A program made the translations under genes and the position numbers. Shown here in pieces: positions 37,808-46,876 of a stretch of 64,000 nt of DNA (positions are counted from its first letter, which is position 1; each line of letters opens with the position of its first letter). Source of the stretch: Chromobacterium sp. IIBBL 290-4 (GTDB lineage: Bacteria > Pseudomonadota > Gammaproteobacteria > Burkholderiales > Chromobacteriaceae); the NCBI RefSeq assembly GCF_024207115.1, contig NZ_CP100128.1, positions 5,022,001 to 5,086,000 on the forward strand. The letters run 5' to 3'. The notes below the pieces were generated by a model, which saw only the letters and a list, made by a program, of their open reading frames with translations, did not search any database and had not been told where the DNA came from.

Positions 37808-37830
37808 TTTTTATACTTTTTTTATACTCC
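37808..37830 (+). promoter_or_regulatory. KdpE-binding site of the kdp operon
   Basis: A direct repeat TTTATACT (37810-37817) and TTTATACT (37821-37828), 11 bp apart on one helix face, embedded in a T-rich tract. From memory the E. coli KdpE operator is TTTATACTTTTTTTACA, which this almost matches. It lies about 80 bp before the first kdp start. A possible -35 (TTGACG, 37853) follows, with a poor -10. Confidence 0.82.
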
Positions 37831-37907
37831 TCTCTCCGCTTTTATCAGGTTTTTGACGCCGCATTGCGTACCTTCCACAACGCACATTACGCATGGAGAT
37901 TTTCACT

Positions 37908-38000
37908 ATGGATCTTCTTTACATCGGTCTGATCGCGCTGTTCGGCGCAATGACCTGGCTGTTGATCGCAGCCTGCGACAAATTGGGAGGCAAGCAATGA
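37908..38000 (+). CDS. Small membrane peptide at the head of the kdp operon
   Basis: This 30-aa frame (MDLLYIGLIALFGAMTWLLI, then [10 protein letters not shown]) has one predicted transmembrane helix and a basic tail. GGAG lies about 10 bases upstream. Its stop overlaps the kdpF start (ATGA), so both peptides are probably made together. It is too short for routine gene calling. It may help assemble or stabilise the Kdp complex like KdpF (inference). Confidence 0.75.
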   Translation: MDLLYIGLIALFGAMTWLLIAACDKLGGKQ

Positions 38001-38086
38001 GCGCTTGGTACCTGATCAGCGCCGCTTTGGCGCTGGGCCTGTTCGTTTATCTGATTTACGCATTGGTTAAGCCGGAGAATTTCTAA
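37997..38086 (+). CDS. kdpF: K(+)-transporting ATPase subunit KdpF
   Basis: This 29-aa peptide ([20 protein letters not shown], then YALVKPENF) has the single helix and the Y-A-L-x-x-x-E-x-F ending of KdpF, a lipid-like stabiliser of KdpABC. It starts inside the stop codon of the previous peptide and ends 2 bp before kdpA. Confidence 0.92.
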   Translation: MSAWYLISAALALGLFVYLIYALVKPENF

Positions 38087-38088
38087 TC

Positions 38089-39897
38089 ATGACAACGCCC
38101 GCCATGCTCCAATTGGGGCTGTTCCTGGTCGTGCTGATCGCACTGGCCTGGCCTCTTGGCGCGTATATGACGCGCATCGTACAAGGGGAAAACGTAGGTC
38201 TGGTACGCTTGTTCGCGCCGCTGGAACGGGGCTTTTACCGTCTGGCCGGCATCAAGCAGGATGAGGAAATGGGCTGGCGCGGCTATACCGTCGCGCTGAT
38301 CCTGTTCAACGTCCTGGGCGCGCTGGCCGTTTACGCGCTGCAACGTCTGCAAGGCTCGCTGCCGTTCAACCCGCAGGCGATGACAGCCGTCTCCCCCGAC
38401 TCTTCTTTCAACACCGCCATTTCCTTCATCACCAACACCAACTGGCAAGGTTACGGCGGCGAAACCACGATGAGCTACCTGACCCAGATGCTGGGCCTGA
38501 CGGTGCAGAACTTCGTGTCCGCCGCCACCGGCGCCGCGGTGGTGATCGCGCTGATCCGCGGCTTCGCCCGCCACAGCAGCGGCAAGATCGGCAACTTCTG
38601 GGTGGACGTGACTCGCGTCACCCTGTACGTGCTGCTGCCGCTGTCGCTGGTATTCGCGCTGGTATTCACCCAGCAAGGCGCCATCCAGAACCTGTCCGCC
38701 TACAAGGACGTGCACACGCTGGAAATGACCAAGTACCAGCAGCCCAAGGTGGACGCCAAGGGCAATCCGGTGACCGGCAAGGACGGCAAGCCGGTGATGG
38801 AAGACAAGACCACGCAAACGCAAACCCTGCCCATGGGTCCGGTGGCCTCGCAAGAAGCCATCAAGATGCTGGGCACCAACGGCGGCGGCTTCTTCAACGC
38901 CAACTCCGCCCATCCGTTTGAGAACCCGACCCCGCTGGTCAACTTCCTGCAAGACATCGCCATCTTCCTGATCCCGGCCGCGCTGTGCTTCCTGTTTGGC
39001 CGCATGGTGGGCGACCGCCGTCAAAGCTGGGCCATCATCGCCGCGATGACCGCGATCTTCGTAACCGCCGTGGTGGTGGAAACCAGCGCCGAGCAAGCCG
39101 GCGTGCCGCAATACAGCACGATGCACATCGACCAGAAGGCCAGCAGCCTGCAATCCGGCGGCAATATGGAAGGCAAGGAAGCCCGCTTCGGCATCATCGA
39201 TACTTCGCTGTTCATCGCCGTGACCACCTCCGCCTCCTGCGGCGCCGTCAACGCGATGCACGACTCGCTGACCCCGGTTGGCGGCCTGGTGCCGATGTTC
39301 CTGATGCAGCTGGGCGAAGTGGTGTTCGGCGGCGTGGGCTCCGGTCTGTACGGCATGCTGATTTTCGCCATCCTGGCGGTGTTCATCGCCGGCCTGATGG
39401 TGGGCCGCACCCCGGAATACCTGGGCAAGAAGATCGAAACCTACGAGATGAAGATGACCGCGATCACCATTCTGGTGACCCCGACCCTGGTGCTGGCGCT
39501 GACCGCCATCGCCGTGAGCGTGGCCGCGGGCAAGGCCGGCATCGCCAACCCCGGCGCGCACGGCTTCAGCGAAATCCTGTACGCCTTCACCTCCGCCGCC
39601 AACAACAACGGCAGCGCGTTCGCCGGCCTGTCCGCGAACACCCCGTTCTACAACATCGCCACTGGCATCGCCATGTACTTCGGCCGCTTCTTCATGATTG
39701 TGCCCATCCTGGCCATCGCCGGTTCGCTGGCCGCCAAGAAACGCCTGGCCGTCACCAGCGGCACCCTGCCGACCCATGGCCCGCTGTTCGTGGTGTTGCT
39801 GATCGGCACCGTGCTGCTGGTCGGCGCCCTTAACTATGTTCCGGCTCTGGCACTGGGCCCGGTGGTCGAGCATCTGCAAATGCTCGCCGTCCACTAA
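38089..39897 (+). CDS. kdpA: K(+)-transporting ATPase subunit A
   Basis: This encodes 602 aa with about ten membrane helices. The four potassium-selectivity filter regions are visible: [43 protein letters not shown], and [13 protein letters not shown]. It binds and conducts K+ in the KdpFABC pump. Confidence 0.98.
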   Translation: MTTPAMLQLGLFLVVLIALAWPLGAYMTRIVQGENVGLVRLFAPLERGFYRLAGIKQDEEMGWRGYTVALILFNVLGALAVYALQRLQGSLPFNPQAMTAVSPDSSFNTAISFITNTNWQGYGGETTMSYLTQMLGLTVQNFVSAATGAAVVIALIRGFARHSSGKIGNFWVDVTRVTLYVLLPLSLVFALVFTQQGAIQNLSAYKDVHTLEMTKYQQPKVDAKGNPVTGKDGKPVMEDKTTQTQTLPMGPVASQEAIKMLGTNGGGFFNANSAHPFENPTPLVNFLQDIAIFLIPAALCFLFGRMVGDRRQSWAIIAAMTAIFVTAVVVETSAEQAGVPQYSTMHIDQKASSLQSGGNMEGKEARFGIIDTSLFIAVTTSASCGAVNAMHDSLTPVGGLVPMFLMQLGEVVFGGVGSGLYGMLIFAILAVFIAGLMVGRTPEYLGKKIETYEMKMTAITILVTPTLVLALTAIAVSVAAGKAGIANPGAHGFSEILYAFTSAANNNGSAFAGLSANTPFYNIATGIAMYFGRFFMIVPILAIAGSLAAKKRLAVTSGTLPTHGPLFVVLLIGTVLLVGALNYVPALALGPVVEHLQMLAVH

Positions 39898-39920
39898 GCC
39901 CGTCAGTCAAGGAAATGAAA

Positions 39921-42041
39921 ATGAACGACAAGAATCATTTGAAATCCGTAGTGGCGCAACCCATCGCCACCGGCCATAAAAACGCGAGCACGTCGATGTT
40001 CGATCCGTCGCTGGTGAAACCCGCCATCGTCGACTCGTTCAAGAAACTGTCGCCGCGCACTCAATGGCGCAACCCGGTGATGTTCGTGGTGTACGTGGGC
40101 AGCATTCTGACCACCGCGCTGTGGATCCAGTCGCTGGGCGGCCATGGCGAAGCCTCTTCCGGCTTCATCCTGGGCGTGGCGCTGTGGCTGTGGTTCACCG
40201 TGCTGTTCGCCAACTTCGCCGAAGCGCTGGCCGAAGGCCGCAGCAAGGCCCAGGCAGCCAGCCTGCGCTCCGCCAAGAAGAACGTCGTGGCCAAGAAACT
40301 GGCCGGCGGCAATCACGGCGCGGCCAAGAGCATCGTCGACGGCACCAGCCTGCGCAAGGGCGACTTTGTGCTGGTGGAAGCCGGCGACGTGATCCCGGTC
40401 GACGGCGAAGTGGTGGAAGGCGTGGCCTCGGTCGACGAATCCGCCATCACCGGCGAATCCGCTCCGGTGATCCGCGAATCCGGCGGCGACTTCTCCTCGG
40501 TCACCGGCGGCACCCGCGTGCTGTCCGACTGGATCGTGGTCAAGATCACCGTCAATCCGGGCGAAACCTTCCTGGACCGCATGATCGCCATGGTGGAAGG
40601 CGCCAAGCGCCAGAAGACCCCGAACGAGATCGCGCTGACCATTCTGCTGGTGGCGCTGACCATCGTGTTCCTGATCGTGACCGTCACCCTGCTGCCGTTT
40701 TCCTTGTTCAGCGTGGACGCGGTCAAGGCCGGCACCCCGATCAGCATCACCACCCTGGTGGCCCTGCTGGTCTGCCTGATCCCGACCACCATCGGCGGCC
40801 TGCTGTCGGCCATCGGCGTGGCCGGCATGAGCCGCATGATGGGCGCCAATGTGATCGCCACCTCCGGCCGCGCGGTGGAAGCCGCCGGCGACGTGGACGT
40901 GCTGCTGCTGGACAAGACCGGCACCATCACCTTGGGCAACCGTCAGGCCTCCGCCTTCATCCCGGCGCCGGGCGTGTCGGAAAAAGACTTGGCCGACGCC
41001 GCTCAGCTGGCCTCCCTGGCCGACGAAACGCCGGAAGGCCGCTCCATCGTGGTGCTGGCCAAGCAGAAGTTCAATCTGCGCGAGCGCCAGCTGGCCAGCC
41101 ATGAAGCCAGCTTCATCGCCTTCAGCGCGCAAACCCGCATGTCCGGCATCGATTACGACGGCCGCCAGATCCGCAAGGGCGCCATCGACGCGATCCGCCG
41201 CCACATCGCCGAGCAAGGCGGCCAGTTCCCGGACGCACTCTCCAAGAGCGCCGACGAAGTGGCCCGCCGCGGCTCCACGCCGCTGCTGGTGGCAGAAGGC
41301 AACCGCGCGCTGGGCGTGATCGAGCTGAAGGACATCGTCAAGGGCGGCATCAAGGAGCGTTTCGCCGAACTGCGCCAGATGGGCATCAAGACGGTGATGA
41401 TCACCGGCGACAACCCGCTGACCGCGGCCGCCATCGCCGCCGAAGCCGGCGTGGACGACTTCCTGGCAGAAGCCACGCCGGAAGCCAAGCTCAAGCTGAT
41501 CCGCAGCCATCAGGCGGAAGGCAAGCTGGTAGCGATGACCGGCGACGGCACCAACGACGCCCCTGCCCTGGCTCAAGCCGACGTAGCCGTTGCGATGAAC
41601 ACCGGCACCCAGGCGGCCAAGGAAGCCGGCAATATGGTGGACCTGGACTCGAACCCGACCAAGCTGATCGAGATCGTGGAAATCGGCAAGCAAATGCTGA
41701 TGACCCGTGGTTCCTTGACCACCTTCTCCATCGCCAACGACGTGGCCAAGTACTTCGCCATCATTCCGGCGGCGTTCGCCAGCACCTACCCGCAGCTGAA
41801 CGCGCTGAACGTGATGGGCCTGAACAGCCCGGCGTCGGCCATCATGTCGGCGGTGATCTTCAACGCCATCATCATCGTGTTCCTGATCCCGCTGGCGCTG
41901 AAGGGCGTGAAGTACCACGCCAAGAGCGCGGCCGAGCTGCTGCGCAGCAACCTGCTGGTCTACGGCCTGGGCGGCCTGCTGGTGCCCTTCGCCGGCATCA
42001 AGATCATCGACATGCTGCTCGGCGCGCTCGGTCTGGTGTAA
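39921..42041 (+). CDS. kdpB: K(+)-transporting P-type ATPase subunit B
   Basis: This encodes 706 aa from ATG 39921, with AAGGA 7 bases upstream; ATG 39915 in frame is an alternative too close to that site. P-type features: [15 protein letters not shown] (actuator), phosphorylation motif DKTGTIT (Asp about 331), [19 protein letters not shown], and [20 protein letters not shown] hinge. It hydrolyses ATP to drive K+ uptake. Confidence 0.98.
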   Translation: MNDKNHLKSVVAQPIATGHKNASTSMFDPSLVKPAIVDSFKKLSPRTQWRNPVMFVVYVGSILTTALWIQSLGGHGEASSGFILGVALWLWFTVLFANFAEALAEGRSKAQAASLRSAKKNVVAKKLAGGNHGAAKSIVDGTSLRKGDFVLVEAGDVIPVDGEVVEGVASVDESAITGESAPVIRESGGDFSSVTGGTRVLSDWIVVKITVNPGETFLDRMIAMVEGAKRQKTPNEIALTILLVALTIVFLIVTVTLLPFSLFSVDAVKAGTPISITTLVALLVCLIPTTIGGLLSAIGVAGMSRMMGANVIATSGRAVEAAGDVDVLLLDKTGTITLGNRQASAFIPAPGVSEKDLADAAQLASLADETPEGRSIVVLAKQKFNLRERQLASHEASFIAFSAQTRMSGIDYDGRQIRKGAIDAIRRHIAEQGGQFPDALSKSADEVARRGSTPLLVAEGNRALGVIELKDIVKGGIKERFAELRQMGIKTVMITGDNPLTAAAIAAEAGVDDFLAEATPEAKLKLIRSHQAEGKLVAMTGDGTNDAPALAQADVAVAMNTGTQAAKEAGNMVDLDSNPTKLIEIVEIGKQMLMTRGSLTTFSIANDVAKYFAIIPAAFASTYPQLNALNVMGLNSPASAIMSAVIFNAIIIVFLIPLALKGVKYHAKSAAELLRSNLLVYGLGGLLVPFAGIKIIDMLLGALGLV

Positions 42042-42053
42042 CAGGCAATCTTA

Positions 42054-42101
42054 GGTTCCCGGATCCGTCCGGGGCATGAACTCCCCGGCATGCCGGGAAC
42101 C
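42054..42101 (+). promoter_or_regulatory. Nested hairpin between kdpB and kdpC
   Basis: The outer stem GGTTCCCGG/CCGGGAACC (42054-42062 and 42093-42101) encloses an inner stem CCGGGG/CCCCGG (42069-42074 and 42083-42088). There is no T tract, so it is not a standard terminator. It may stabilise or tune the kdpAB part of the mRNA. Confidence 0.6.
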
Positions 42102-42120
42102 GGGCGCAAGCGGGCCCGCC

Positions 42121-42144
42121 GCGACGCAGCGACGCAGCGACGCG
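42121..42144. repeat. Three tandem copies of an 8-bp unit
   Basis: GCGACGCA occurs twice in tandem, followed by GCGACGCG, between the nested hairpin and the kdpC ribosome binding site. Confidence 0.8.
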
Positions 42145-42176
42145 GCCCTCGCGCCAGAAGAATGGAAAGGATTATC

Positions 42177-42755
42177 GTGAAAGTCATTCGTCCTCTGCTG
42201 GTGATTTTTGGCGGCCTATCGCTGATCACCGGCCTGGCCTACCCCTTGGTCACCACCGGCATCGCGCAAGCGGTGTTTCCGGCCCAGGCCAACGGCAGCC
42301 TGATCGAAAAAGACGGCAAAGTGGTGGGTTCGCGCCTGATCGGCCAGAACTTCTCCGGCGACAAGTATTTCTGGGGCCGCCCGTCGGCTACCAGCCCGAT
42401 GCCGTACAACGCCGGCAGCTCGTCCGGCTCCAACCTGGGCCCGACCAACAAGGCCCAGCTGGACGCGGTGAAGGGCAATGTGGACAACATCCGCAAAGCG
42501 CATCCGACCCAAACCGGCGCGGTGCCGGTGGATCTGGTGACCGCCTCCGCCAGCGGCCTGGACCCGGAAATTTCGGTCGCCTCCGCCTATTACCAGGTTG
42601 ACCGCGTCGCCGCCGCGCGTAAACTGCCGGCAAGCGCGGTGCGCAAGCTGGTCGATGACCATATCATCGGCGAAACTTTAGGCCTGCTCGGCGAGCCGCG
42701 CATCAATGTGCTGGAACTGAATCTGGCGCTGGACGACATTTCCAAGAAAGCCTAA
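42177..42755 (+). CDS. kdpC: K(+)-transporting ATPase subunit C
   Basis: This encodes 192 aa from GTG 42177, chosen because AAAGGA stands 5 bases before it and the length then fits KdpC (~190 aa); ATG 42162 in frame would overlap that site. It has one N-terminal membrane helix ([20 protein letters not shown]), then [32 protein letters not shown] and a C-terminal [15 protein letters not shown] ending. It stabilises KdpA-KdpB coupling. Confidence 0.97.
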   Translation: MKVIRPLLVIFGGLSLITGLAYPLVTTGIAQAVFPAQANGSLIEKDGKVVGSRLIGQNFSGDKYFWGRPSATSPMPYNAGSSSGSNLGPTNKAQLDAVKGNVDNIRKAHPTQTGAVPVDLVTASASGLDPEISVASAYYQVDRVAAARKLPASAVRKLVDDHIIGETLGLLGEPRINVLELNLALDDISKKA

Positions 42756-42761
42756 GCCCTC

Positions 42762-45449
42762 ATGACCGATCTGCGCCCCGACCCGGATGCCCTGCTGGAC
42801 GAGCTGAAACGAGAAGAGCTGGACGCTCAGCGCGGCCGGCTGAAAATCTTCTTCGGCGCCTGCGCCGGCGTAGGCAAGACCTACGCCATGCTGGCGGCGG
42901 CGAGGACCAAGCAGCAAGAAGGGATCGAGGTGCTGATCGGCGTGGTGGAAACCCACGGCCGCAAGGAAACCGCCGCGCAACTGGACGGGCTGGAGATCCT
43001 CCCGCCCAGCCAGATCGAGTACAAGGGCCGCTCGCTGTCGGAGTTCGACATCGACAAGGCCCTGGCGCTCAAACCCCAGTTGATCCTGATGGACGAGTTC
43101 GCCCATTCCAACGTGCCCGGCTCGCGCCACCCCAAGCGCTGGCAAGACGTGGAGGAGCTGCTCGCCGCCGGCATCGACGTCTACACCACTCTCAATGTGC
43201 AGCACCTTGAGAGCCTTAACGATGTTGTCGGCCAGATCACCGGCATCATCGTCAGGGAAACGCTGCCCGACCATGTGTTCGACATGGCCGACGAAGTCTC
43301 GCTGGTGGATTTGCCGCCGGACGAGCTGCTGTCCCGCCTCGCCGCCGGCAAGGTTTACCTGCCCCACCAGGCCGAGCGAGCGGTCAAGAACTTCTTCCGC
43401 AAGGGCAATCTGCTGGCCTTGCGCGAACTGGCGCTGCGGCGCACCGCCGACCGGGTGGACGCGCAGATGCGCGCCTACCGCGCCGACCAATCCATCACCC
43501 CGGTCTGGCATGCCCGCGAGCGGCTGCTGGTCTGCGTCGGGCCGGGACCGGGCACGGAAAAACTGATCCGCAGCACCAAGCGGCTGGCCGCCAACCTCGA
43601 CGCCGACTGGATCGCCGTCTATGTGGAGACGCCGCATTTGCAGCGGCTGCCGGAAGAGCAGCGCGCCCGCATTCTCAAGGGCCTGAAGCTGGCGCAGGAG
43701 CTGGGCGCCGAAACCACAGTGCTGGGCGGCACCGAGCTGGCCACTACCCTGCTGGCCTATGCCCGCACCCGCAATGTCTCCAAGCTGGTGGTGGGCAAGT
43801 CCGCCCGCAGCGCGCTGGCGCGGCTGTGGCAGGGCTCGCTGGTCAACGAGTTGACCCGCCAATCCGGCGATGTGGACGTTTACGTCGTCGCCCATGATCT
43901 GGAGGAAGACAGCGACAAGCGCGGCAAACGCGTGCACAGCCTGCTGTTCAGCGACGACGACGACGGCAAAACCAACCGCGGCTATCTGGCCGCCGCCGCC
44001 ATCTGCTTCGCCACCACCGCGCTGAACCATCAGCTGGTGCCCTACTTCGCGCTGTCCAACGTCATCATGGTGCACCTGTTGGCGGTGGTATTGATCGCCA
44101 CCCGCTATGGCCGCGGCCCCGGCGTGCTGGCGTCCTTCCTATCCGTCGCGGCCTTCGATTTCTTTTTCGTGCCGCCGCAGCTGTCGTTCGCGGTATCGGA
44201 CACTCAATACCTGCTCACCTTCATCGTGATGCTGGTGGTGGCCCTGGTGATCAGCCAGTTGACCGCGCGCTTCCGCTTCGAGGCCACCATCGCCACCTAT
44301 CGAGAACGGCGCACCCGCGCGCTGTACGATCTGGGCCGCGAACTGGCCAGCGCGCTGACCGCCTCGCAAATCATCGAAACCGCCGTCGGCCGGCTGGAGC
44401 CGCTGTTCCGCGCCAAGGTGATGCTGTTCATTCCCAATAGCGAAGACCAATTGCGCGCGGCGACCGACTACGGCAGCGCCGCCGACACCGGCGTGGCGCA
44501 ATGGGTGTTCGACAATCTGCAGCCGGCCGGCCTCGGCACCAACACCCTGCCCTCCAACGCCGCCTTGTATGTGCCGCTGCGCGCGCCTATGCGCACCCGC
44601 GGCGTCATCGCCCTGCTGCCGGAGGAAACCATCCACGCCTTCCTGCCGGAACAGCAACGCATGCTGGAAACCTGCGCCGCGCAAATCGCGCTGGCGCTGG
44701 AGCGGGTGCATTATGTGGAAGTGGCGCAGGACGCCATCGTGGCGATGGAGTCGGAGCGGCTGCGCAACAGCGTGCTGTCGGTGGTGTCGCATGATCTGCG
44801 CACGCCGCTGACCACCATGCTGGGCTTGGCCAATATGTTGAACTCGCCCAATCTGCCGCCGGAGCAGCAGGCCGACATCTCGCTGTCCATCCAGGACGAG
44901 GCGATGCGGATGAACAAGCTGGTGACCAATCTCTTGGACATGGCCAAGCTGCAATCCGGCATCAAGCTGAACAAGGAATGGCAGTTGCTGGACGAGGTGG
45001 TGGGCAGCGCGGTGCGCGCCTGCGAGCGCAGCCTGCGCCATCATCATCTGGAGCTGAAGCTGCGCCACGATCTGCCGATGCTGGAATACGACGCGGTGCT
45101 GATCGAGCGCGTGCTGGTCAACCTGCTGGAAAACGCCGGCAAATACACGCCCGCGGGCTCGCATATCGAACTATCGGCGCAGCACCACGGCGGCAAGGTC
45201 ACGGTCAGCGTCAGCGACGACGGCCCCGGCCTGCCCGCCAATATGGAGCAAAAGGCCTTCGACAAATTCTCGCGCGGCACGCCCGAATCCACCACGCCCG
45301 GCGTCGGGCTGGGGCTGGCGATCTGCCGCGCCATCATAGAAAACCACGGCGGCAGCATAGAAGCCAGCAATATCAAGCCTCACGGCGCCCGCTTCACCTT
45401 CACCCTGCCCGCCGGCACGCCCCCGGCCTTGCCGCCGGAGGACGAGTAA
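42762..45449 (+). CDS. kdpD: Sensor histidine kinase KdpD
   Basis: This encodes 895 aa. The order is the KdpD N-terminal domain with Walker A (GACAGVGKTYAML, about 28-40), a Usp-like domain (about 250-370), four membrane helices (about 405-500), a GAF-like region, HisKA (VVSHDLRTPLTTML, phospho-acceptor His about 677), and HATPase (NLLENAGKYTP, DDGPGLP, GVGLGLAICRAIIENHGG). It senses K+ limitation or turgor and controls KdpE. It starts 6 bp after kdpC. Confidence 0.98.
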   Translation: MTDLRPDPDALLDELKREELDAQRGRLKIFFGACAGVGKTYAMLAAARTKQQEGIEVLIGVVETHGRKETAAQLDGLEILPPSQIEYKGRSLSEFDIDKALALKPQLILMDEFAHSNVPGSRHPKRWQDVEELLAAGIDVYTTLNVQHLESLNDVVGQITGIIVRETLPDHVFDMADEVSLVDLPPDELLSRLAAGKVYLPHQAERAVKNFFRKGNLLALRELALRRTADRVDAQMRAYRADQSITPVWHARERLLVCVGPGPGTEKLIRSTKRLAANLDADWIAVYVETPHLQRLPEEQRARILKGLKLAQELGAETTVLGGTELATTLLAYARTRNVSKLVVGKSARSALARLWQGSLVNELTRQSGDVDVYVVAHDLEEDSDKRGKRVHSLLFSDDDDGKTNRGYLAAAAICFATTALNHQLVPYFALSNVIMVHLLAVVLIATRYGRGPGVLASFLSVAAFDFFFVPPQLSFAVSDTQYLLTFIVMLVVALVISQLTARFRFEATIATYRERRTRALYDLGRELASALTASQIIETAVGRLEPLFRAKVMLFIPNSEDQLRAATDYGSAADTGVAQWVFDNLQPAGLGTNTLPSNAALYVPLRAPMRTRGVIALLPEETIHAFLPEQQRMLETCAAQIALALERVHYVEVAQDAIVAMESERLRNSVLSVVSHDLRTPLTTMLGLANMLNSPNLPPEQQADISLSIQDEAMRMNKLVTNLLDMAKLQSGIKLNKEWQLLDEVVGSAVRACERSLRHHHLELKLRHDLPMLEYDAVLIERVLVNLLENAGKYTPAGSHIELSAQHHGGKVTVSVSDDGPGLPANMEQKAFDKFSRGTPESTTPGVGLGLAICRAIIENHGGSIEASNIKPHGARFTFTLPAGTPPALPPEDE

Positions 45450-45470
45450 AACCAGAAAAGCGAAAACACC

Positions 45471-46184
45471 ATGAGCGACGCACCTATCTGCCTAGTCATC
45501 ATCGAAGATGAAAAACCGATCCGGCGCTTTCTGTCCTCGGCGCTGGAAGAAGAAAACATGACCGTCTACGAGGCGGAAACCGGCCGCCAGGGCCAAATCG
45601 AAGTGGCGACCCGCAAGCCGGACATGGTCATCCTGGACCTGGGCCTGCCGGACATGAACGGCATAGACGTGATCAAGGGCCTGCGCGAATGGACCGACAT
45701 CCCCATCCTGGTGCTGTCAGCCCGCACCCAGGAAACGGAAAAAGTGGCGGCGCTGGACGCCGGCGCCGACGACTACCTGACCAAGCCCTTCGGCGTGGCC
45801 GAATGCCTGGCGCGCATCCGCGTGTTGCTGCGCCGCCGCATCCAGGGCAGCGCCGCGCCGCAACAGAATTTCCAGTTCGGCGACATCAAGATCGACTTGG
45901 TCAACCGCCTGGTGCACAAGGGCGAAGCGCCGGTGCATCTGACGCCCATCGAATACCGGCTGCTGTCCACGCTGATCCGCAACGCCGGCAAGGTGATCAC
46001 CCACCGCGAGCTGCTGCTCGCCGTCTGGGGCCCCTCCTTCTCCGAACACAACCAGTATCTGCGCGTCTATATGGGCCACCTGCGCCAGAAGCTGGAAGAC
46101 AACCCGGCCATGCCGCGCCATATCGTCACCGAAACCGGCGTCGGCTACCGCCTGGTGGAAAACGCGCCCAACGCGGCCGTCTGA
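45471..46184 (+). CDS. kdpE: Response regulator KdpE
   Basis: This encodes 237 aa: receiver domain with the phospho-acceptor Asp about 56 (MVILDLGLPDMNG), conserved Lys (YLTKPFGVAE), and an OmpR-type winged helix (HLTPIEYRLLSTLIRNAGKV). It should activate the operon from the site at 37808. It is 21 bp downstream of kdpD, so the system is probably autoregulated. Confidence 0.98.
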   Translation: MSDAPICLVIIEDEKPIRRFLSSALEEENMTVYEAETGRQGQIEVATRKPDMVILDLGLPDMNGIDVIKGLREWTDIPILVLSARTQETEKVAALDAGADDYLTKPFGVAECLARIRVLLRRRIQGSAAPQQNFQFGDIKIDLVNRLVHKGEAPVHLTPIEYRLLSTLIRNAGKVITHRELLLAVWGPSFSEHNQYLRVYMGHLRQKLEDNPAMPRHIVTETGVGYRLVENAPNAAV

Positions 46185-46200
46185 ATCCGCCGCGGCGGGC

Positions 46201-46227
46201 TTGACAGGCCACTGCCAGCGGCATAAT
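46201..46227 (+). promoter_or_regulatory. Candidate promoter downstream of kdpE
   Basis: A perfect -35 TTGACA and CATAAT, separated by a slightly short 15-bp spacer. Confidence 0.45.
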
Positions 46228-46246
46228 CTAGTGCTCATGCGCCGAT

Positions 46247-46293
46247 TTGACACAGCTTGCGGGCGCGATACAAATGCCAGCTAAAGCGTATAC
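46247..46293 (+). repeat. Promoter-like cassette, copy 1
   Basis: TTGACA, a 16-bp spacer and TACAAA, followed by TGCCAGCTAAAGCGT. The block is repeated, diverged, at 46408-46454. A terminator-like hairpin (CCCGCT/AGCGGG then T6, 46301-46333) follows this copy only. Confidence 0.6.
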
Positions 46294-46300
46294 GGACTGA

Positions 46301-46333
46301 CCCGCTTGCGCTTAAATGGCCAGCGGGTTTTTT
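46301..46333 (+). terminator. Terminator-like hairpin
   Basis: A 6-bp stem CCCGCT/AGCGGG with a 15-base loop is followed by six T residues. It lies between the two promoter-like cassettes and could end a ~50-nt transcript or the kdp operon. Confidence 0.6.
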
Positions 46334-46407
46334 CATGGCTGGCCGGCATCGCTCTCCCGCAAGCCGCGACAAATTGGCTCGCTCCATCCGGAGCAGGCGC
46401 CGAGTTA

Positions 46408-46454
46408 ATGACAACTTGCAGGGCGCCCAACAAATGCTGCTAAAGCGTCGCCGG
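46408..46454 (+). repeat. Promoter-like cassette, copy 2
   Basis: This is the diverged repeat of 46247-46293, sharing TGACA, ACTTGC-GGGCGC, ACAAATGC and GCTAAAGCGT. Its likely -35 is ATGACA and its -10 AACAAA. It stands about 50 bp before the gene at 46503. Confidence 0.6.
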
Positions 46455-46502
46455 CGTATCTGGGTCCGGCGCGCAAAACGCGACCGAACTGGGAGAGCCA
46501 AC

Positions 46503-46802
46503 ATGTACGACTGCCTGCAAGACAGCTATACCGATTTCTCTTTTGCGATTTTTGATGCCGTGGGAAGACCTCGCCCCCTCTGTGGCAGCCTGAGCGCCAC
46601 AACACTGCCGTCCGGCGATGCCGCCGCCCTGGATGACCTCGCCGATTTCGCCCTGGCCCAGGGCTATGTGATCGACCGTGGCGCCGAACAACTCACCGTC
46701 AGCGACATCAGCCTGATCGACGCGCTGGCCATCAACAGCCGCTTCGGCGACTCGCTGATCATCAGCTGCGACTTAAGACGCGATCCGCCCGTTCGTTTCT
46801 GA
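46503..46802 (+). CDS. Small hypothetical protein
   Basis: This encodes 99 aa with GGGAGAG upstream. It is acidic, with no signal peptide or membrane helix; it reads as a compact alpha/beta protein (DSYTDFSFAIFDAVGRPRPL, AALDDLADFALAQGYVIDRG). No family recognised. It sits alone between kdpE and the MATE gene behind the duplicated promoter-like cassettes. Confidence 0.72.
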   Translation: MYDCLQDSYTDFSFAIFDAVGRPRPLCGSLSATTLPSGDAAALDDLADFALAQGYVIDRGAEQLTVSDISLIDALAINSRFGDSLIISCDLRRDPPVRF

Positions 46803-46876
46803 AGGGTCTTCGCGCAGACAGTATGCGGTCATCGCGGCTATAATCGCATTTTTACGCCCCAAATCCGCAGGACCGC

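Noticed and set aside
38083..41918. Long minus-strand open frames across kdpA and kdpB
   Set aside because: They are antisense shadows of conserved P-type ATPase genes in GC-rich DNA, with no ribosome binding sites or family features.
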